Positions 22,826-35,277 of a stretch of DNA of 64,000 bases are shown piece by piece. Numbering within the stretch: position 1 is the first letter of the stretch; each line of letters opens with the position of its first letter. This DNA comes from Sporothrix humicola (lineage: Eukaryota > Ascomycota > Sordariomycetes > Ophiostomatales > Ophiostomataceae): NCBI GenBank assembly GCA_021396245.1, contig WNYE01000001.1, positions 1,256,852 through 1,320,851 of the forward strand, given 5' to 3'. The translations under genes and the position numbers were made by a program. The notes beneath the pieces are model-generated. The model was given only the letters and a program-made list of their open reading frames with translations, did no database searches and had not been told where the DNA came from.

Positions 22826-25800
22826 TCACCTCCACGCTGGCGCTCGATGGGTCTGGCCCGCCCGGTTCAGACAGCCATAGTGGACGACAGTGTTATCGGG
22901 AAGCACGGCCACCACACTGCCGCCCAGCCGCTTGTGGCAGACACCGCACGCGCGCTCTTCGCTAATCGCCACGCGCCGGTTGCGGCCGCCGGGCACGCCT
23001 GGCAGGCCGACACCGTCATCACTTCCCAACAACAAACTCGCCTGGGCAGCAAGCACGGCCGTCTGCCTCAGTCCCTTTTCGATACGGCTTTCGTTGACGA
23101 CGCTGTTGGCAGCCCGCATGCGGCCTCTAAAGTACGACGCGAGGTTGGCGACGGGCAGGCCGTCTGGGATGAGCTGGAGGGTCGACGATGCTGGCAGACG
23201 CGAGCCGTGGCGCGACAGGAGATCGAGTGCTGGGCCCAGCTGCCGCTCTTGCGGTGGCGGCGGTGTCAAGTAGAGTGACAGCAGCGTATGGTAGATGGAT
23301 GGGGTGGCAGCCTTGTCTGGGTCGTCGCCAGCAGCACCGTCAGCACTGTCGTCGCCCTTTGACGCAGACGTGCGTCTTGACTGGTTGTTGTTGGACGAAA
23401 GAAGAAGAGGGCCAGGCGACGACATGGGCACTGGCTGGGCCAGTTCCTGCGCCTTATGGACGCGGTTGCAGTATCTAGACGGTTAGTTTAGTGTTTCATA
23501 GGGTAGTCAAGTAGGAATTAACTCACTCTTCTGCCTTGTCAAAGTCCTTCATTTTGAAGACGTAAATCTCCAGCGCCTGTTTGTGCTGGCCCATGTTGCT
23601 GAGGACTGTTGCCTGGGCCTCGTAGAATGCGGAGTCTGGCCAGTTAGTATAGTGATCATATCACTTATGCCACGCCGTGGTTTACTCACCATCTCGTGGA
23701 ATCAGGCCAAACGCCCGCGAAAGACTGTATTGCTTGCTCTCTTTGAGAAACGCGACCAGACGCGCCATGCTCTCCTCCCATGTCTCCTCTTTGACATCGT
23801 CGTCTGTGTCACTGTCTGAGCCCTCTTTCTTCGTCTTCTTTGTCTCTGCAACTGGCTCCTTTGGCTTCTCCTCTCTCAGCAGCTTGATCCGCTGCTCGAT
23901 CAGTCTGTTATGGAAGTCGGGCGTCAGGTCGTTAAGCTCGCTGATAATGTGTTCGAGGTACCGTAATTCGAGCTTGGCGTCAATCCCCGCCAGAAATTTG
24001 ACCACTTTGTCGCGTGGCAGCGTCTCGGCGTTTTCCGAGTCCGCCAAAAAGACGTCCATCCCGTGCACCGGGTCGGCCCGCAGCGTCCACGCAGCAAACT
24101 CGAGGATCAGATCAATCATATCGGGTGGTAGGCTCTGCAGGTACGCAATCGTCCGTTGCGGGCCGCGGAGGGCAGGCGGCACTGACACAGAGGTGTCCTG
24201 ATCATCCTTTGCGTCCTTGTCGTCTGACTTGTCACCATACACCTTTTTGTCCTCGTCTGTCTTGCCGCCGACGTCGCCAAAACGCTTCAGCAGCTCGAGG
24301 GCTGGCCGGTGCAGCCGTTTCCCGTAGAAAAAGTCGACCAGCTCGTTGAAGCGGTTGTGCTCCAGCAGCCTCTCGTTGACAACGTCCGGGTCGCAGAAGT
24401 TGGGGATGCGGAACAGCGAGCTGGCCAGCTTCGGCCGAATCAGCATTAGGACGCGGAACATGGTCGTATCGACCAGCGTGAAAGTGGCTCGAAGCCGGGC
24501 TTCGCGGGCTGTGTCATCGTCCGCATCTGATCCCGAGTCGCTGTCAAAATGCGGCACAGAACCTTCTCGCCGCATATCTGATCCGCCTTTGGGCTTCTTG
24601 AGCTTGCCCGTCGCCGGGTCGATAACTCTCTGTAGTCGAGCACGAGTGCCGGCAAGGTAGCTGTTAAGTGCTTCGGTAGCACTAGTGAGTTCCTTGCCCT
24701 CGAGAGGGACATAGCCATTGGCGTGGACTGCAGGAGGAGCTGCGACAACAGCTTCTGACCCTGCCGCAGCCTGTTTGCCCTTGACACTTGCGCCGTCTGA
24801 GTCTGTGCTGGCCTTGGGCGCCGAAGCCACAGATGCTGTCTCCGAGGTACCTTTGCGACTGCCCCAGAACGCTTTTGTGAAGCCACCGCCTAGTGGTAGG
24901 GAAGACGATGGTTCTGGCTGTGGTGCTGCAGCAGCTTCTGCAGATCCGTTTTTGCCGTTTGATTGATGATCACCATTGGCTGGCGCAGCATTCGAGGCAC
25001 CTGTGCCATCCTCTGTTTCTGTGCCGTTCTTTGCTGTCGCTCCGTTCTTACTACCCTCGCTGTCTGCTTCATCCGCTTCGTCTGCTTCAGTGTCTGCCGC
25101 CGGCTCTGGGACAACATCGTCGGACAAATCACCGACAATGGACCGTGGGAAAAAGCGGAATACGCGTTCTGGTGGCGCATGGACGTCTTCCTCGTTGAAC
25201 AGGTCCATTGACGCAAGGTACTTTTTCTGCTTGAACAGCCTCTCGGCTTTTTGCATCTTGATATCGCGCAGCGTCTTGGTCTTGTTTCGTAACAGGGCGT
25301 CCTCGAGTAATCCGAGCAGGCTAATTGCTTCGTCGAGGTGGTCCTGGGCTACAAGCGCGTCAATCTGGCTGTCGTAGCCTGTTGCATCCATTTTCCAGAT
25401 CCCTCGCTCCGATGATACGTGGAATCCTTTGCCGGCATGCGCCAGGCTCACAGATGGTGGAGGAACATGAAGTTGTGTTGCGTTTGGCAAGGCTATTGTC
25501 TGCAGCAGGCTGAGTGTGCTGGGATTTCGGATCTCGAGCGAGCCCTTCGCTGGCGGCTGGAGTGCAAGAATATAGGGGTAGCTGTAGCCGACGCTCTCTG
25601 GTGCCGCTATCCATGGAATCCCTCGTCTATCCAAAGGTTTGCCGGCGTCTGTGATGAAGAGAGTGTGCACATCCTTGGCTAGCAAAACTTCGCCGTCGGC
25701 AAGTTTGGCAGCAAGAGGTTTCGGCATATAGCTGCCTAGTCCCATGTAGCCCATGCTGGCGCTGCCGAGGGCACCAAAACGGCTGGCGGCCGAGACACCA

Positions 25801-26597
25801 CTTGAGTCACCACCGCTGCCACCGTTGGTGCCAGACGATGTGTTGTTGCCAACAATCTCCTCGACAGTCCGGGTCGCCACGTCGACTAGGACGTACCCAG
25901 CGTTCATGCCCACGACCAGCTTTGTCGCGCTGGCCCATGTGAGAGACCGGATCGTTTCCGAGAGTGTGATTTCTGCGGGTGCCATGGAGTCATCGCTGCC
26001 GTCTGCAGACGACATTCCGTCCTGAGGTCCTCCACCACTGACGCCAACGCCTCCTCCACTGAGCTCGCTCGCATACCAGCTCCACAGCAGCAGACGCCGC
26101 TTTACCGCAACGGCCAGCCGCGAGACAATCTCAGGGATGCCTGTTGCCGGGTCCTTGACAATATTGCTCGTCACTGCGAAAGCAGACGCATTCTTTGTTC
26201 CAGGGAGCGGTGCAGCACCTGGCAGCGGCGTAAACGCCTGCAGGTCGTGGAGCGAGACGACATAGTTGGAGAGCGAGATGAGCGTGTTGGCCTCCTTGAT
26301 AATGGCGAGCTGTTCAATCGCTCTGGGAGAGAACTTTTCGACTTCGCGCAGGAGATGTGTTGGTTCGGGTGCCGTGTTTGAGGGTGTGTTGTTGTTATTG
26401 TTGTTGTTGTTGTCGGGCCCTGCTCCTCCTGCAGCTTCGGCTGGCGCCGCTGTTTGCTCGTTTACACGGTAGATTCGTAAAACGCCCGTGTTCAGACCGA
26501 CCAGCAATCGGTCGCCGTACGCGACAAGCGACTCGATCTTGGCCTTGTTGCGCGCCTTGAGCTCGACAATCGGGCGGGCGGTGAATGCGGAGAGCAT
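22826..26597 (-). CDS. vps39: Vps39/Vam6, HOPS tethering complex subunit
   Basis: Three exons, complement(23690..26597), complement(23527..23635) and complement(22826..23474), give 1221 residues. The introns are only 54 and 52 nt, each with a CTAAC branch. Vps39 belongs to HOPS at the vacuole, binds Ypt7/Rab7 and promotes vacuole fusion. The N-terminus is a citron-homology beta-propeller (LSAFTARPIVELKARNKAKI; LVAYGDRLLVGLNTG). The middle is alpha-helical clathrin-repeat-like, interrupted by long acidic and Ser/Ala-rich linkers. The exon-2 helices (ATVLSNMGQHKQALEIYVFK) and the C-terminal zinc motif CGVCHKRLGGS...VHYGC match the Vps39 family. The protein is longer than the yeast one because of the linkers. 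Start at the first in-frame ATG after a leader without ATG. Confidence 0.95.
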
Positions 26598-27500
26598 TGT
26601 TGTGGCGGGTGGGTGGCGACCGGCGAGCACGCCAATGCCGGGTATCAACAGATGGGTGGATGTATAAGGAGGAGTGTCAGTGTTCTATCACGATGCGTAT
26701 CAAGTAATCAAAGTCGTGGACAATGTCCACGGTACTTCGGTCGGAGTCGATCAGCCAGACGTGGCCGACGCGGCCATGTCGTGCACGTGTGCAGCGAGGT
26801 GCGGATGCGATCACGATCAAAGGATAGAAGTCGTCTAGGCAGCGAATAAAAGGTCGTTTATGGTTGGGAAATGGCCCGTGACGTGTTGGTCAAAGAAAGC
26901 CCCTTTGGTTTAGGTTCGCGGATGTTGATGGGAGGTGAGGTGGAATGGGAAGGCAGTGGGAAGGCTAGGGCGGGCAGGTGTGGAGGCAGGAAGCTTGGGC
27001 AGCTGATGCTTGCTGATAGGGGAGGAAAGAGCGCTGGGCTGGCGGGCTTTTAGGCTGCTGTTGGGTGGGAAGGTGGGTACTTCCGAGGCGCGAGCGGACG
27101 TGCTCAAAGGGGCAATAAACGTCATTGGCTCCAAGCTTGGTCGCCTGTAAAGTAGCGGCATAATTCAACAATCAGATGAGATGCTGGTGTAACAAGATCT
27201 CGAGAGTCAATAAGCATCTCATCTTTCAGGGCAACATCATCGGATCTACAATCACCAGAACAGACTATGTAGCTTTATATTTTGCATTGGTTTGAAGCGC
27301 TGAACTTTCAAAAACGATAAAAAGAAAAATAAGGCGAGTGCCAGACATATGAAGCCAGAATATGGCCAGGATCTATCTACTTATAAATTTACGAACCAAA
27401 ACTCAGGTTCGGGTTCAACCCCAGGGGTCTCATGCAAAACCAAACCAAACGCCGTCCACAGCCTCTTAGAGACCAGCAAAAAGCTCCCCCTCTCTCCGGC
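26598..27500. other. Intergenic, vps39 promoter and phosphate transporter 3' region
   Basis: 903 bp between two minus-strand genes. It must hold the vps39 promoter and the transporter 3' UTR. The direct GGTTCGGGTTC wording near 27403 looks like a tRNA B box, but no acceptor stem or A box accompanies it. Confidence 0.55.
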
Positions 27501-30273
27501 TTACATGCCGGTAATGCGCATCAGGGCGTAACCCAGCGTCAAGACGACAGTCAGCGTCAGAATACTGCTAGGAATACCGCGCGTGATAAAGTGCTTGACC
27601 TGCAGGTAGCGCTGGCCGGCGGGGTCCTCCTTCATAATAGCCGTCATGTTGGGGAAGCCGCTCGTCGGCAGGCCCATTGCGGCACTGCACATGAGCACGC
27701 CGGCCATGACCAGCAGGTTGGGATGGGGTTCCTCCATGTCGGCGCCGACATTGTAGACGAGCGGCAGCAGAATCAGAGCGGCAACGGTGTGGCTGATAAA
27801 CGTTGCAATCACCAGGATGAGCGTCGAGAACACGACCAGCACGCCGTACAGGCTCATACCCTGCACCATCTCGGTAATGGCGGCGGCCACAGTGTCCAGC
27901 AAACCAGACGCCTTCACAGCCTTACCGAGGGCGAGGCCGCCGGCAGCCAGGATGATAATAGTCCAGGGAAAGTTGTTAAAGTCTTCCTTGGTCAGGATGC
28001 CGATGCCGAAGAAGAGCACGATCGGCAGGATGGCCACAACGCCCATGTCGCCAAAGGACTCCTCGAGCTGGTGGCTGGCACACCAGAGACCAATCGTTGC
28101 AATCGTCACGAGTGTCACGAACCACTGGACGCCATTGAACCGCTCGCGGACAGGACGGATCGCGACAATCGTGGTGCCACGGCCCGGGCGGAAAGACACG
28201 AGCAGAAGCAGCCAAATAAGCAAAATCGAGACGACGCCGACGGGGATCGAGATAAAGAACCACTGCAGCCATGGCGGCTCAGGCTTCATGATGCCAATGG
28301 CCACAATATTCTGCGGCGACGCAATCGGTGACAGCATGCCGCCAATGTTGCTGGCCAGGGCAATGCCCATGATCACGGCCTTGGACATGCTCGAGTCGGA
28401 CGGCAGGTTGCGGAGCATCGGCTCGATAATCGAGAAGCACAGCACGGGCGCGGCAACATTGCTGATCAGCATACTAGCAAAGGCAGCAACCAGCATGTTG
28501 GCCAGTAGTACCGTCCGTGGCTGTGTGCCGGCCTTGCTCAGCACAAACGTCGCAATGCGCTTGTCGATGCGGCACTTGGAAATAGCGGCTGCCAGCGTGA
28601 AGCCGCCGAGCAGCAGCATGATGACGGGCGTCCACATCGAGGCAAAGATGAAAGCCGCAGCTTCCTTGGAGGTAAGGCGATCGTATGGCTTGTGGTCGGA
28701 ACGGGCGACACGCAGGACAACGCAGAGGAAGGGCACCATTAGCGACGTCACAAACAACGGGATCGCCTCAGTTGCCCACAGCAAACTGACAAACACCAGC
28801 ATCGCCAGGCAGTTCTGCTGCTCGGGTTGGCCGGGCAGGATAGGCGCATAGAGCAACACAAAGAAGACGGCCACAATGGCCAGCAGAGTGAACATGGTGC
28901 TGCTGAGGATCCACGCCGGGATCGTGATGATACGCCCAAAGGGCGTGCGGATGCGGCGTGTTGGAGCCGCCTGGCGCTCCTCGTCGCCCTGCAGCAAAAG
29001 ACTGCTTGCGGGGTCCTTGGCGTCGTCGCCGCCGGCAGCCATGAGACCGAACCCGCCGCCAATGCCACCGCCACCACCGAGAAGTGTACGGCCTAGACTG
29101 GCGGCTTCGGCACGGCGCTCGATACCAATCATGTCACGCCACACAGTGTTGCGCTCCCAGACGACATGCTCACGAAGATGCGAGCGCAGGTCGCGCTTGG
29201 CTGTTTCGGCATCGCCGCCTGTGACGACCGTCGTATAGGCAGACTCCATCTTCATAATATTCTCGACGAGCAGCTCCCAGGCCTCAGGGCGGAAGGGGTA
29301 GGCAGGCTCGACAACCGTCGCCATGTAGCGTGCACGCAGGTGAGTGTCGATGATCTTGTCGAACTTCTTGAGCACCTTGCGGAAACCTGTCTTGTTGAGC
29401 TGCACGTACGACTTGAGCTCGCACAGCTGAACGTAGATGTTGATGATGCGCTTCTTGAGCATAATGCTCGAGGAGAAGAGCACTGCGTCTTCCGGGTGGT
29501 CCTCGAACGTCGTGCTGTACCGGCGCGACCGCGTGAACTCGGTGGAGGCCGTCATGTCCGTCGACGCCATCAGGTTGGATATCGGCCGGCGGCGGCGACG
29601 GTTGCCAGCGCCAAAACTAAAGCGCCGGCGGTGCTGCTGTGCCTGCTGGTGGGCCTCTTGTAATCGGCGCTCTGTCAGGGCCGTGTTCTCGTCGGCCTCG
29701 TTGTCGTCGGCAGCGTCGTCTGAGTTCTCGCCGTCGTCGGTCGAGCCGCGGAAGCTGCTGCGGTCTGCGGATGTCGGGCGGGCCGTCGAGGGCCCAGCGG
29801 CCGCACCAGAACTGGATGCTGCGCCGCCAATCACGGCGTCGGAGTTGCCATTTGGATCCGTCTCGCCGTTCTTTTGTTTCTGCAATTGCTCCTCCTCCTC
29901 GTCGAAATGGCCAATGTCTTGCAGAAGCTGATCGGCTTCGTCGACAAGCTCGCGCTCTTTCAATGTGTAGAACGAACAGATCTTTTCGAGTTCGACATCA
30001 AGGGCGCGCGAAAAGACCGTCTCGGGTTCAGTCTCGTCGACGATAAGGGGGCGGGCTTCGGCGTCATCGGTTGTGGCGTGTGCGTCGGCCTGGTTGACCG
30101 ATCGTTCCAGCTGGTAGATTCTGCATTCCGTCAGCAAATTGCCCCTATCCATCCATATATAACCCCATTTTCCATCAACCCACCACATACAGTTTCTTCA
30201 GATTGCTGTACGCAATGTAGTGCGTGCTCCAGTCGGGAACCGCATTGAACTGAATGCTGTGCGAGAACTTCAT
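27501..30273 (-). CDS. SPX-domain phosphate transporter, Pho87/Pho90/Pho91 type
   Basis: Exons complement(30191..30273) and complement(27501..30120) give 900 residues; the 70-nt intron (GTATGT, GCTGAC, CAG) splits the SPX start. These proteins move inorganic phosphate: Pho87 and Pho90 at the plasma membrane, Pho91 at the vacuole. The SPX domain begins MKFSHSIQFNAVPDWSTHYI and continues to about residue 330 (FRKVLKKFDKIIDTHLRARY), with a long acidic insert; SPX domains sense inositol pyrophosphates. From about 420 there are roughly a dozen hydrophobic helices of the divalent-anion/Na+ symporter type, including SNIGGMLSPIASPQN and LPTSGFPNMTAIMKED. Length matches yeast Pho90 and Pho91. Which membrane is used cannot be told. 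The frame stays open upstream to another ATG at 30561. Confidence 0.93.
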
Positions 30274-31677
30274 GGTGTCGGGATCGTTCTTGTCGTCGGG
30301 CCGTTGCGTGGCTCGGCGGCGGGACTGCGGCTGAGGTTCAGGTAGTTGTCGGCGGCTTCGACGGCTGCGCCCGTCGCGGGTGAGGTCGTCGAGCTCAAGG
30401 CCGCCAATGAGGGTGGCGCCCGAGTCGTTATCGTCGTCGAAACGGGGTAGGGTTGTCTTCGTATTGCTCGTCTTCGCCTTCGTATCCTCCACCTCGTCGC
30501 GTCGATGTGGTCGTCTGTCCGTGGTTCTGGCAATCGGAACGTTGCTGTGAATAAGCGTCATCGATGGGGAGGGGAAACAAAAAGAAGAAAAAGAAGAAGG
30601 AAGAAAGGGGATGACGAAAGGGAGCGAATTCAAAAATAGGCCCTAGCCAGTTACCTAGACCAATCTGCCAGCTAAAAAAATAGACAATGAAGGGTTCTCC
30701 TCCCTCTAGCTCGAATTGAGGATGTGCCCACAGTATTTTGGTGCTATCGAGTGCTATCCAGCCAGTAATTGTGTTGCAGGAAGAGTTGACGCCATTTCAA
30801 GGCTGCGAAAAGCCATTTCGGAATGCTGCCAATCTGCACTTCCACCCACCTTCTCCCGCCCTTTCTGCGGTTCGGTAATAGGTAATACGTTGTTGGCATT
30901 GGCCATTTGCTTGGCTGCATCCAAACAGGGGTTCGGTGTCGCTGATTTCCCCAAGAGAGACGTGGGCCCGTGGGCCAAAGGCCGTGGGGGATTCGCTGGC
31001 GATTTTGCTGTGGCTTGAAAACAGATTGGTAATATGACTCGCTGTGTGGTTAGGCTCTGGGCGTGGGTTGGGGGCACAGCACTGTGAGGAAGTGGCGGAT
31101 GGCAGTCGTCTGCCGCATTTTGGCTCGAGAGGGTCGCAGAGTTCTGATGACCTGGGCAAGCCACATGTTTTCAGAGGCAAAGAGGCTGAAATAGGCAAAT
31201 GGATGCGTGCCAATGCCAAGATGCCTTTGCAAATGCAACTGCATCTTATGATCCTGAGTTATATATCAAAAATTATTATCATTATTGTTGTTGGGCAGAG
31301 CGATCAGAAGCCACCAGATCTCATCTCACACTGCCCAACCTTGAGTTAAAAAAAAAAAAAAAAACAGGACCAAAAAATATAGAAAACACGAAGCGACCAA
31401 AATACATGAAAGGACGCTGACGTAGAGGTACAGCGACATTGATGCAAAATAGGGGGTATATATATGGTGTTTGGTGAAAGAAAATGGAGAAAAGCAACAG
31501 TCCAGAAAATAGCCCTTGGAAATCGCATCACACGCCCAAACCAAAATCATAAAGCAAAAGGGTATCTCCCGAGGCAAAATTTGCCCGTTCCAATCCCAGG
31601 GAAAGCGTTGGAAAATTCAAAAGAAGAAAATCAGGATGCTACACCACCGATGGGTGGTGCGAGTGAGAGAGCAGATA
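30274..31677. other. Intergenic, transporter promoter and Gag1-like gene 3' region
   Basis: About 1.4 kb. The first 290 bp next to the transporter stay in frame with it and look partly coding (see findings). The rest shows no gene; it includes an A17 run at 31348-31364. Confidence 0.55.
31348..31364 (+). repeat. A17 tract
   Basis: Seventeen consecutive A bases in intergenic DNA about 310 bp beyond the Gag1-like gene's stop codon. No coding role. Confidence 0.85.
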
Positions 31678-34600
31678 TCACATCTGCTTCGTAAACTGTC
31701 CCACGGTGCTGACAGGCATCGAGTGGACGTAGCCACCGGGGCTTGTGTTTCCACCATGGGCCACGTATCCCAGGCCAAGGACGCGCTGCAGGCTGCGACG
31801 GATGCCACGCTGGCCATTAATACCGTTCTCGTCCTTCTCATCGATAGGAGGCGACGCAGGCCCAGTAGCACCGGCTACAGCTGCGGTGGTGGTCGGCAAG
31901 ACAATGTTGCCAGGTGTAGGCCGGCCACCTAGAAAGTTGGACATGCGGCGAGTAAGACCGGGAGAGGGAAGATCGCCACCGTTGGCAGTCGAGTCCCGCT
32001 TGTCCTTTTGGACATCACGCCGCTCATCACGACGCTTCTTGCGCATTGCCATAGACATGCTGGCAATAGACGGACCCGTCATCTCGACAGTGCGAGGAGG
32101 CCACTCGTTGTCCCTTTTCCAGCCTGAAACACACGAACGGATCATATCGCTCAGATTAATCGGACACGAGGGCTGCAGCGAGCTCGTAACGAGCTTATCG
32201 TAAAGGCTCAAGTAAATGGCCGGCGTGATAGACGACCGCATAGGGTTTCCAGGCGGCAGGAGAGGGGCTGCCACAGGAATGATCGTTTCCGTGGCGTATT
32301 CGGGGTGCGGTTGGCTAGAACGCGACGCACGGCTGCGCGTTAAGCCAAGTTGTGGAGAAGTAGCACTGTCGTGGGAGACTGACTGCTGCAGCATGCCTCC
32401 GTCCACACCGTTGCCACCACCGCCGCAGTCTGACGTCATCGGGGTGGTTGCGACAGTCTCCTGGCCAGCTGATTGTTGTGACTGTTGCGAATGGTGCGAC
32501 TGCTGAGAGTGCTGTGAGTGTCTCGAGTTGGACGTTACAGGGGACAGGGGCATCGTGGGCACCGCAGTCGTCGGGCTCGTCTGGGCAGGTGCAGTTGGTG
32601 TGGTAGATGCGGAATGAGAATCGTGGCTAGCTGCTTTGGTGACAGTGTGAATAGACACAGAAGGCGTGGGCTCAGACTTCGTGTAGCTATGGAATCGGAA
32701 CAGGCCACGGCGGGGCGAGACAGGAGATGTTGGGGCAATTGGTTTCGCAGGCTTCAAGTGCACAGTGCGGGCTCCAGTCCAAGCATCGCGTCGAGCGGTA
32801 AAACAGGCGAGGCCCTCGTTCCAGATAATTTCCGCACGCACGTCACGGCGAGCCTTTGCTTTCCGATCGTCGGCCGTCGCGTTTACTGCCGTGCCCACTG
32901 CGTCGGGTGAGTCGAAGCGGAAGGGTGAATGAACGTAAGTTGGCATTCTCTGATAGTATGTGCCAGGCTTCTCGTCTTCGGACAGGTCCGATGTCCACTC
33001 AGCGCGTGGCCGGAAATGGATAGCATCTTCAGATACCGTGCTGTAGACAGACTCGGCGTCAGAGTCCAAGTCATCCTCGAGGCTTGGTTCGTCGCCTGCT
33101 ACGGCCTCGGCTGCTGCATCTGCTGCAACAGCTGCCGATATGGCGGACAGGGGGACAGTTGCACTCCCAGAAGGCTGTGCAAGTGGGCTGGCAAAGGTCT
33201 CAAGAGGCTCAATGAGCCCAACCTGTTCAGCTTGCACCAAGCGCTTCCGCGTAGCCTTAGCCCGTGCCTTGATAACTGCTGCACGAGCGTCGCTTAAATC
33301 AGCGGCCGGCCAAGAAAAGTCCCAATCATTTCGAATTTTATCGGCGAGGTACCGACGAACAGCCTCCTTCTGCTTCGACTTATCGCGGCTCAGAAGATCG
33401 GGGTCGCCATAGTCTTGGAGCTCGCCAGATGGCTGACCATCGGCCTGCTGGACGTTCTGTTGTTGACTGCCGGTGTGGAGGTGGCGGAATTTGGCAAAGG
33501 GGGACTTGGGCGACTTGATCAAGTCGGAAAAGACCATCTTTGGCATGTGGGCAACTTCAGAGGTGTCTTCGAGATGATCTGGATTCGGAGAAGACGGTAA
33601 TGGCAGTTGAGACGAGGGGGGAAGGGGAAGAGAAGAAGAAGAAGCAGGTGAATCCGAGGTCGCACGTAAAGAGTGGTGCGAAGTAGGAGGGAGGTAGAGG
33701 GTTGATAGAGGAGGCGAAGAGGAGATGGCTGGAGGAGACTGGTGATTTATTATTGGTAGCTCCAGAGACAGGGGAGGTGGTGCGGTTGGAGGTCGTTCTG
33801 GAGGTGGCCCCGAGGGTGGTCCTTCTGATGCGGCTGCTGCAGCTGCGACTGGTTCTTGACGAGACGCTAATGCCTGTGCGGGGTTCCGCTGGTGTTGGTG
33901 TGTGAAGTTCTGGATTGTGTCCGGTGCAGGCGCCAACAATGGGGCCCGTGCTGGGGCGGGCTGGTCCAGGTATTTGAGCGAAAGCTTTTGTAGGTTTTGT
34001 GGGTTCTGCAAATGTGCAGGTTCTGGAGCAAGTGGTGGTGTGACTCTGGCAGCTAGCAAGTGGGAAAAGAAGAGCGGAGCAGTAGAGCAAAGAAGAGAAG
34101 GCTAGATTAGCGACGGGCCAAAATAAGGAAGTGAAAAAGGCCAAAAAAAAGGTAAAAATAAAGCAAGAAAAAAAAAACGTAATAAGATGGAGATGCAGAT
34201 GCCAAACGACAAGAGAGAAAAGAGACGAAATGAAGATTTTTTTCTTCGCCAGCCACAAGAACAAAGACGGCCACGAGAGCAGATCGTAGCAATAGACAAG
34301 AACAGAGAGGCGGAAGGTGATATTGCTCGACAGAAATGATGTGCAACTCAATATATGCTGCTCGTCCGGTGCTTGGTCGTGCAGATTGGTTCAGAGGACG
34401 GGACGTAATGCTTGCTTCGATGCTTGCCCTTGTGGCTGATCCAGGGTTGTCTTTTTGGGGGGAGGGGACGTCTTGGCAAAGGGATAAAAAGAGAAACGGA
34501 GACGGAAAGGGAGACAGCTTTGGATATATGGCTTTGTGATGGAATTGATGGGAAGAAAAGAGACTTGAGATGAGGTTGGAGAAGAAATCGAAGATACAGA

Positions 34601-35277
34601 ATAGCGGTCGAGGGGGATGCTTGAGGTCGATGCGATCAGGAAAAGAAGAAAAGAAAGTCCGAAAGACAGAAAGGCCAAGTGGGGATGGGAAAAGAAAAAG
34701 AAAGAAAAGAAAGAAAAAAAACCCGGCCAAGGACAAGGACAAGGGAAAGGGGAAACGAAGCACAAGGCCAGGCCGAGTTTGCCAAATTAGGGACCCCTAG
34801 GCACAACGTCGGAATGTGGAAGGAGGGGGAGGCAAGACAACGATGGGAAGGGACGAACCAACACAACTTGTGGCAGCAGAAAAGTGGCGTGGAGAAAAGA
34901 TACGAGGGCAAGAACGCTACGCAGAATGGGAAAAAAGAAAGAGAAAGAGAAAGCAAGACAAAATTCCCGAAATAGGGAAGGAAGGAACAGCAGAGAAAAG
35001 CAAGCAAGTCACAGACACATGCAAGAAGCAAGAGTCACAACAGAAAGCCACTGGTACAGCAGCAAACCCCAAAAACGGCAAGAACAGCATGGCGAGCAAA
35101 ACGACAGAGCAGCAACGCAGCAAAAAGCAGTTAAGAAGCAAAAACAAAGGACTTACACGCATCAGCCAAGCCTATGCCCAGATCTGCTAGGCTCTCGCCG
35201 AGCACGGCGCCGTCGATTGCAGAGTCATTGTCATGGACGGCGTCTGCAGGGGACAGCATGGTGATCGGTGAGGGCAT
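31678..35277 (-). CDS. Probable Gag1-like clamp (DUF4050) domain protein with long first intron
   Basis: The proposed exons are complement(35157..35277) and complement(31678..34052), 831 residues. Exon 2 is a long open frame with no ATG before 33546, so an upstream exon is needed unless translation starts there. The best candidate begins at ATG 35277, encodes an acidic 40-residue segment and ends at GTAAGT. The matching acceptor, a pyrimidine tract plus GCTAG before 34052, restores the phase. The 1104-nt intron is very long for this window. The body has a Pro-rich N-terminus, FSDLIKSPKSPFAKFRHLHT, an acidic DSDAESVYSTVSED stretch, and AEIIWNEGLACFTARRDAWT plus SITPAIYLSLYDKLVTSSLQ, which recall the fungal DUF4050 / Gag1-like clamp family. 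Molecular role not established here. The alternative is a shorter protein from Met at 33546. Confidence 0.6.
34053..35156 (-). other. Long first intron or leader of the Gag1-like gene
   Basis: 1104 bp, strongly pyrimidine-rich on the gene strand over most of its length, with GTAAGT at one end and a pyrimidine tract plus TAG at the other. It could instead be a promoter and leader for a transcript starting at the ATG at 33546. Confidence 0.5.

Noticed and set aside
27395..27430. GGTTCGGGTTCAACCCC, resembling a tRNA T-arm
   Set aside because: No A box, anticodon stem or acceptor stem at suitable distance.
27432..28331. 299-codon plus-strand frame
   Set aside because: Antisense to the transmembrane part of the phosphate transporter; no independent protein pattern.
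19937..31677. Compact gene block considered as an operon-like cluster or biosynthetic cluster
   Set aside because: Genes alternate in strand, each has its own promoter space, and functions are ordinary housekeeping.
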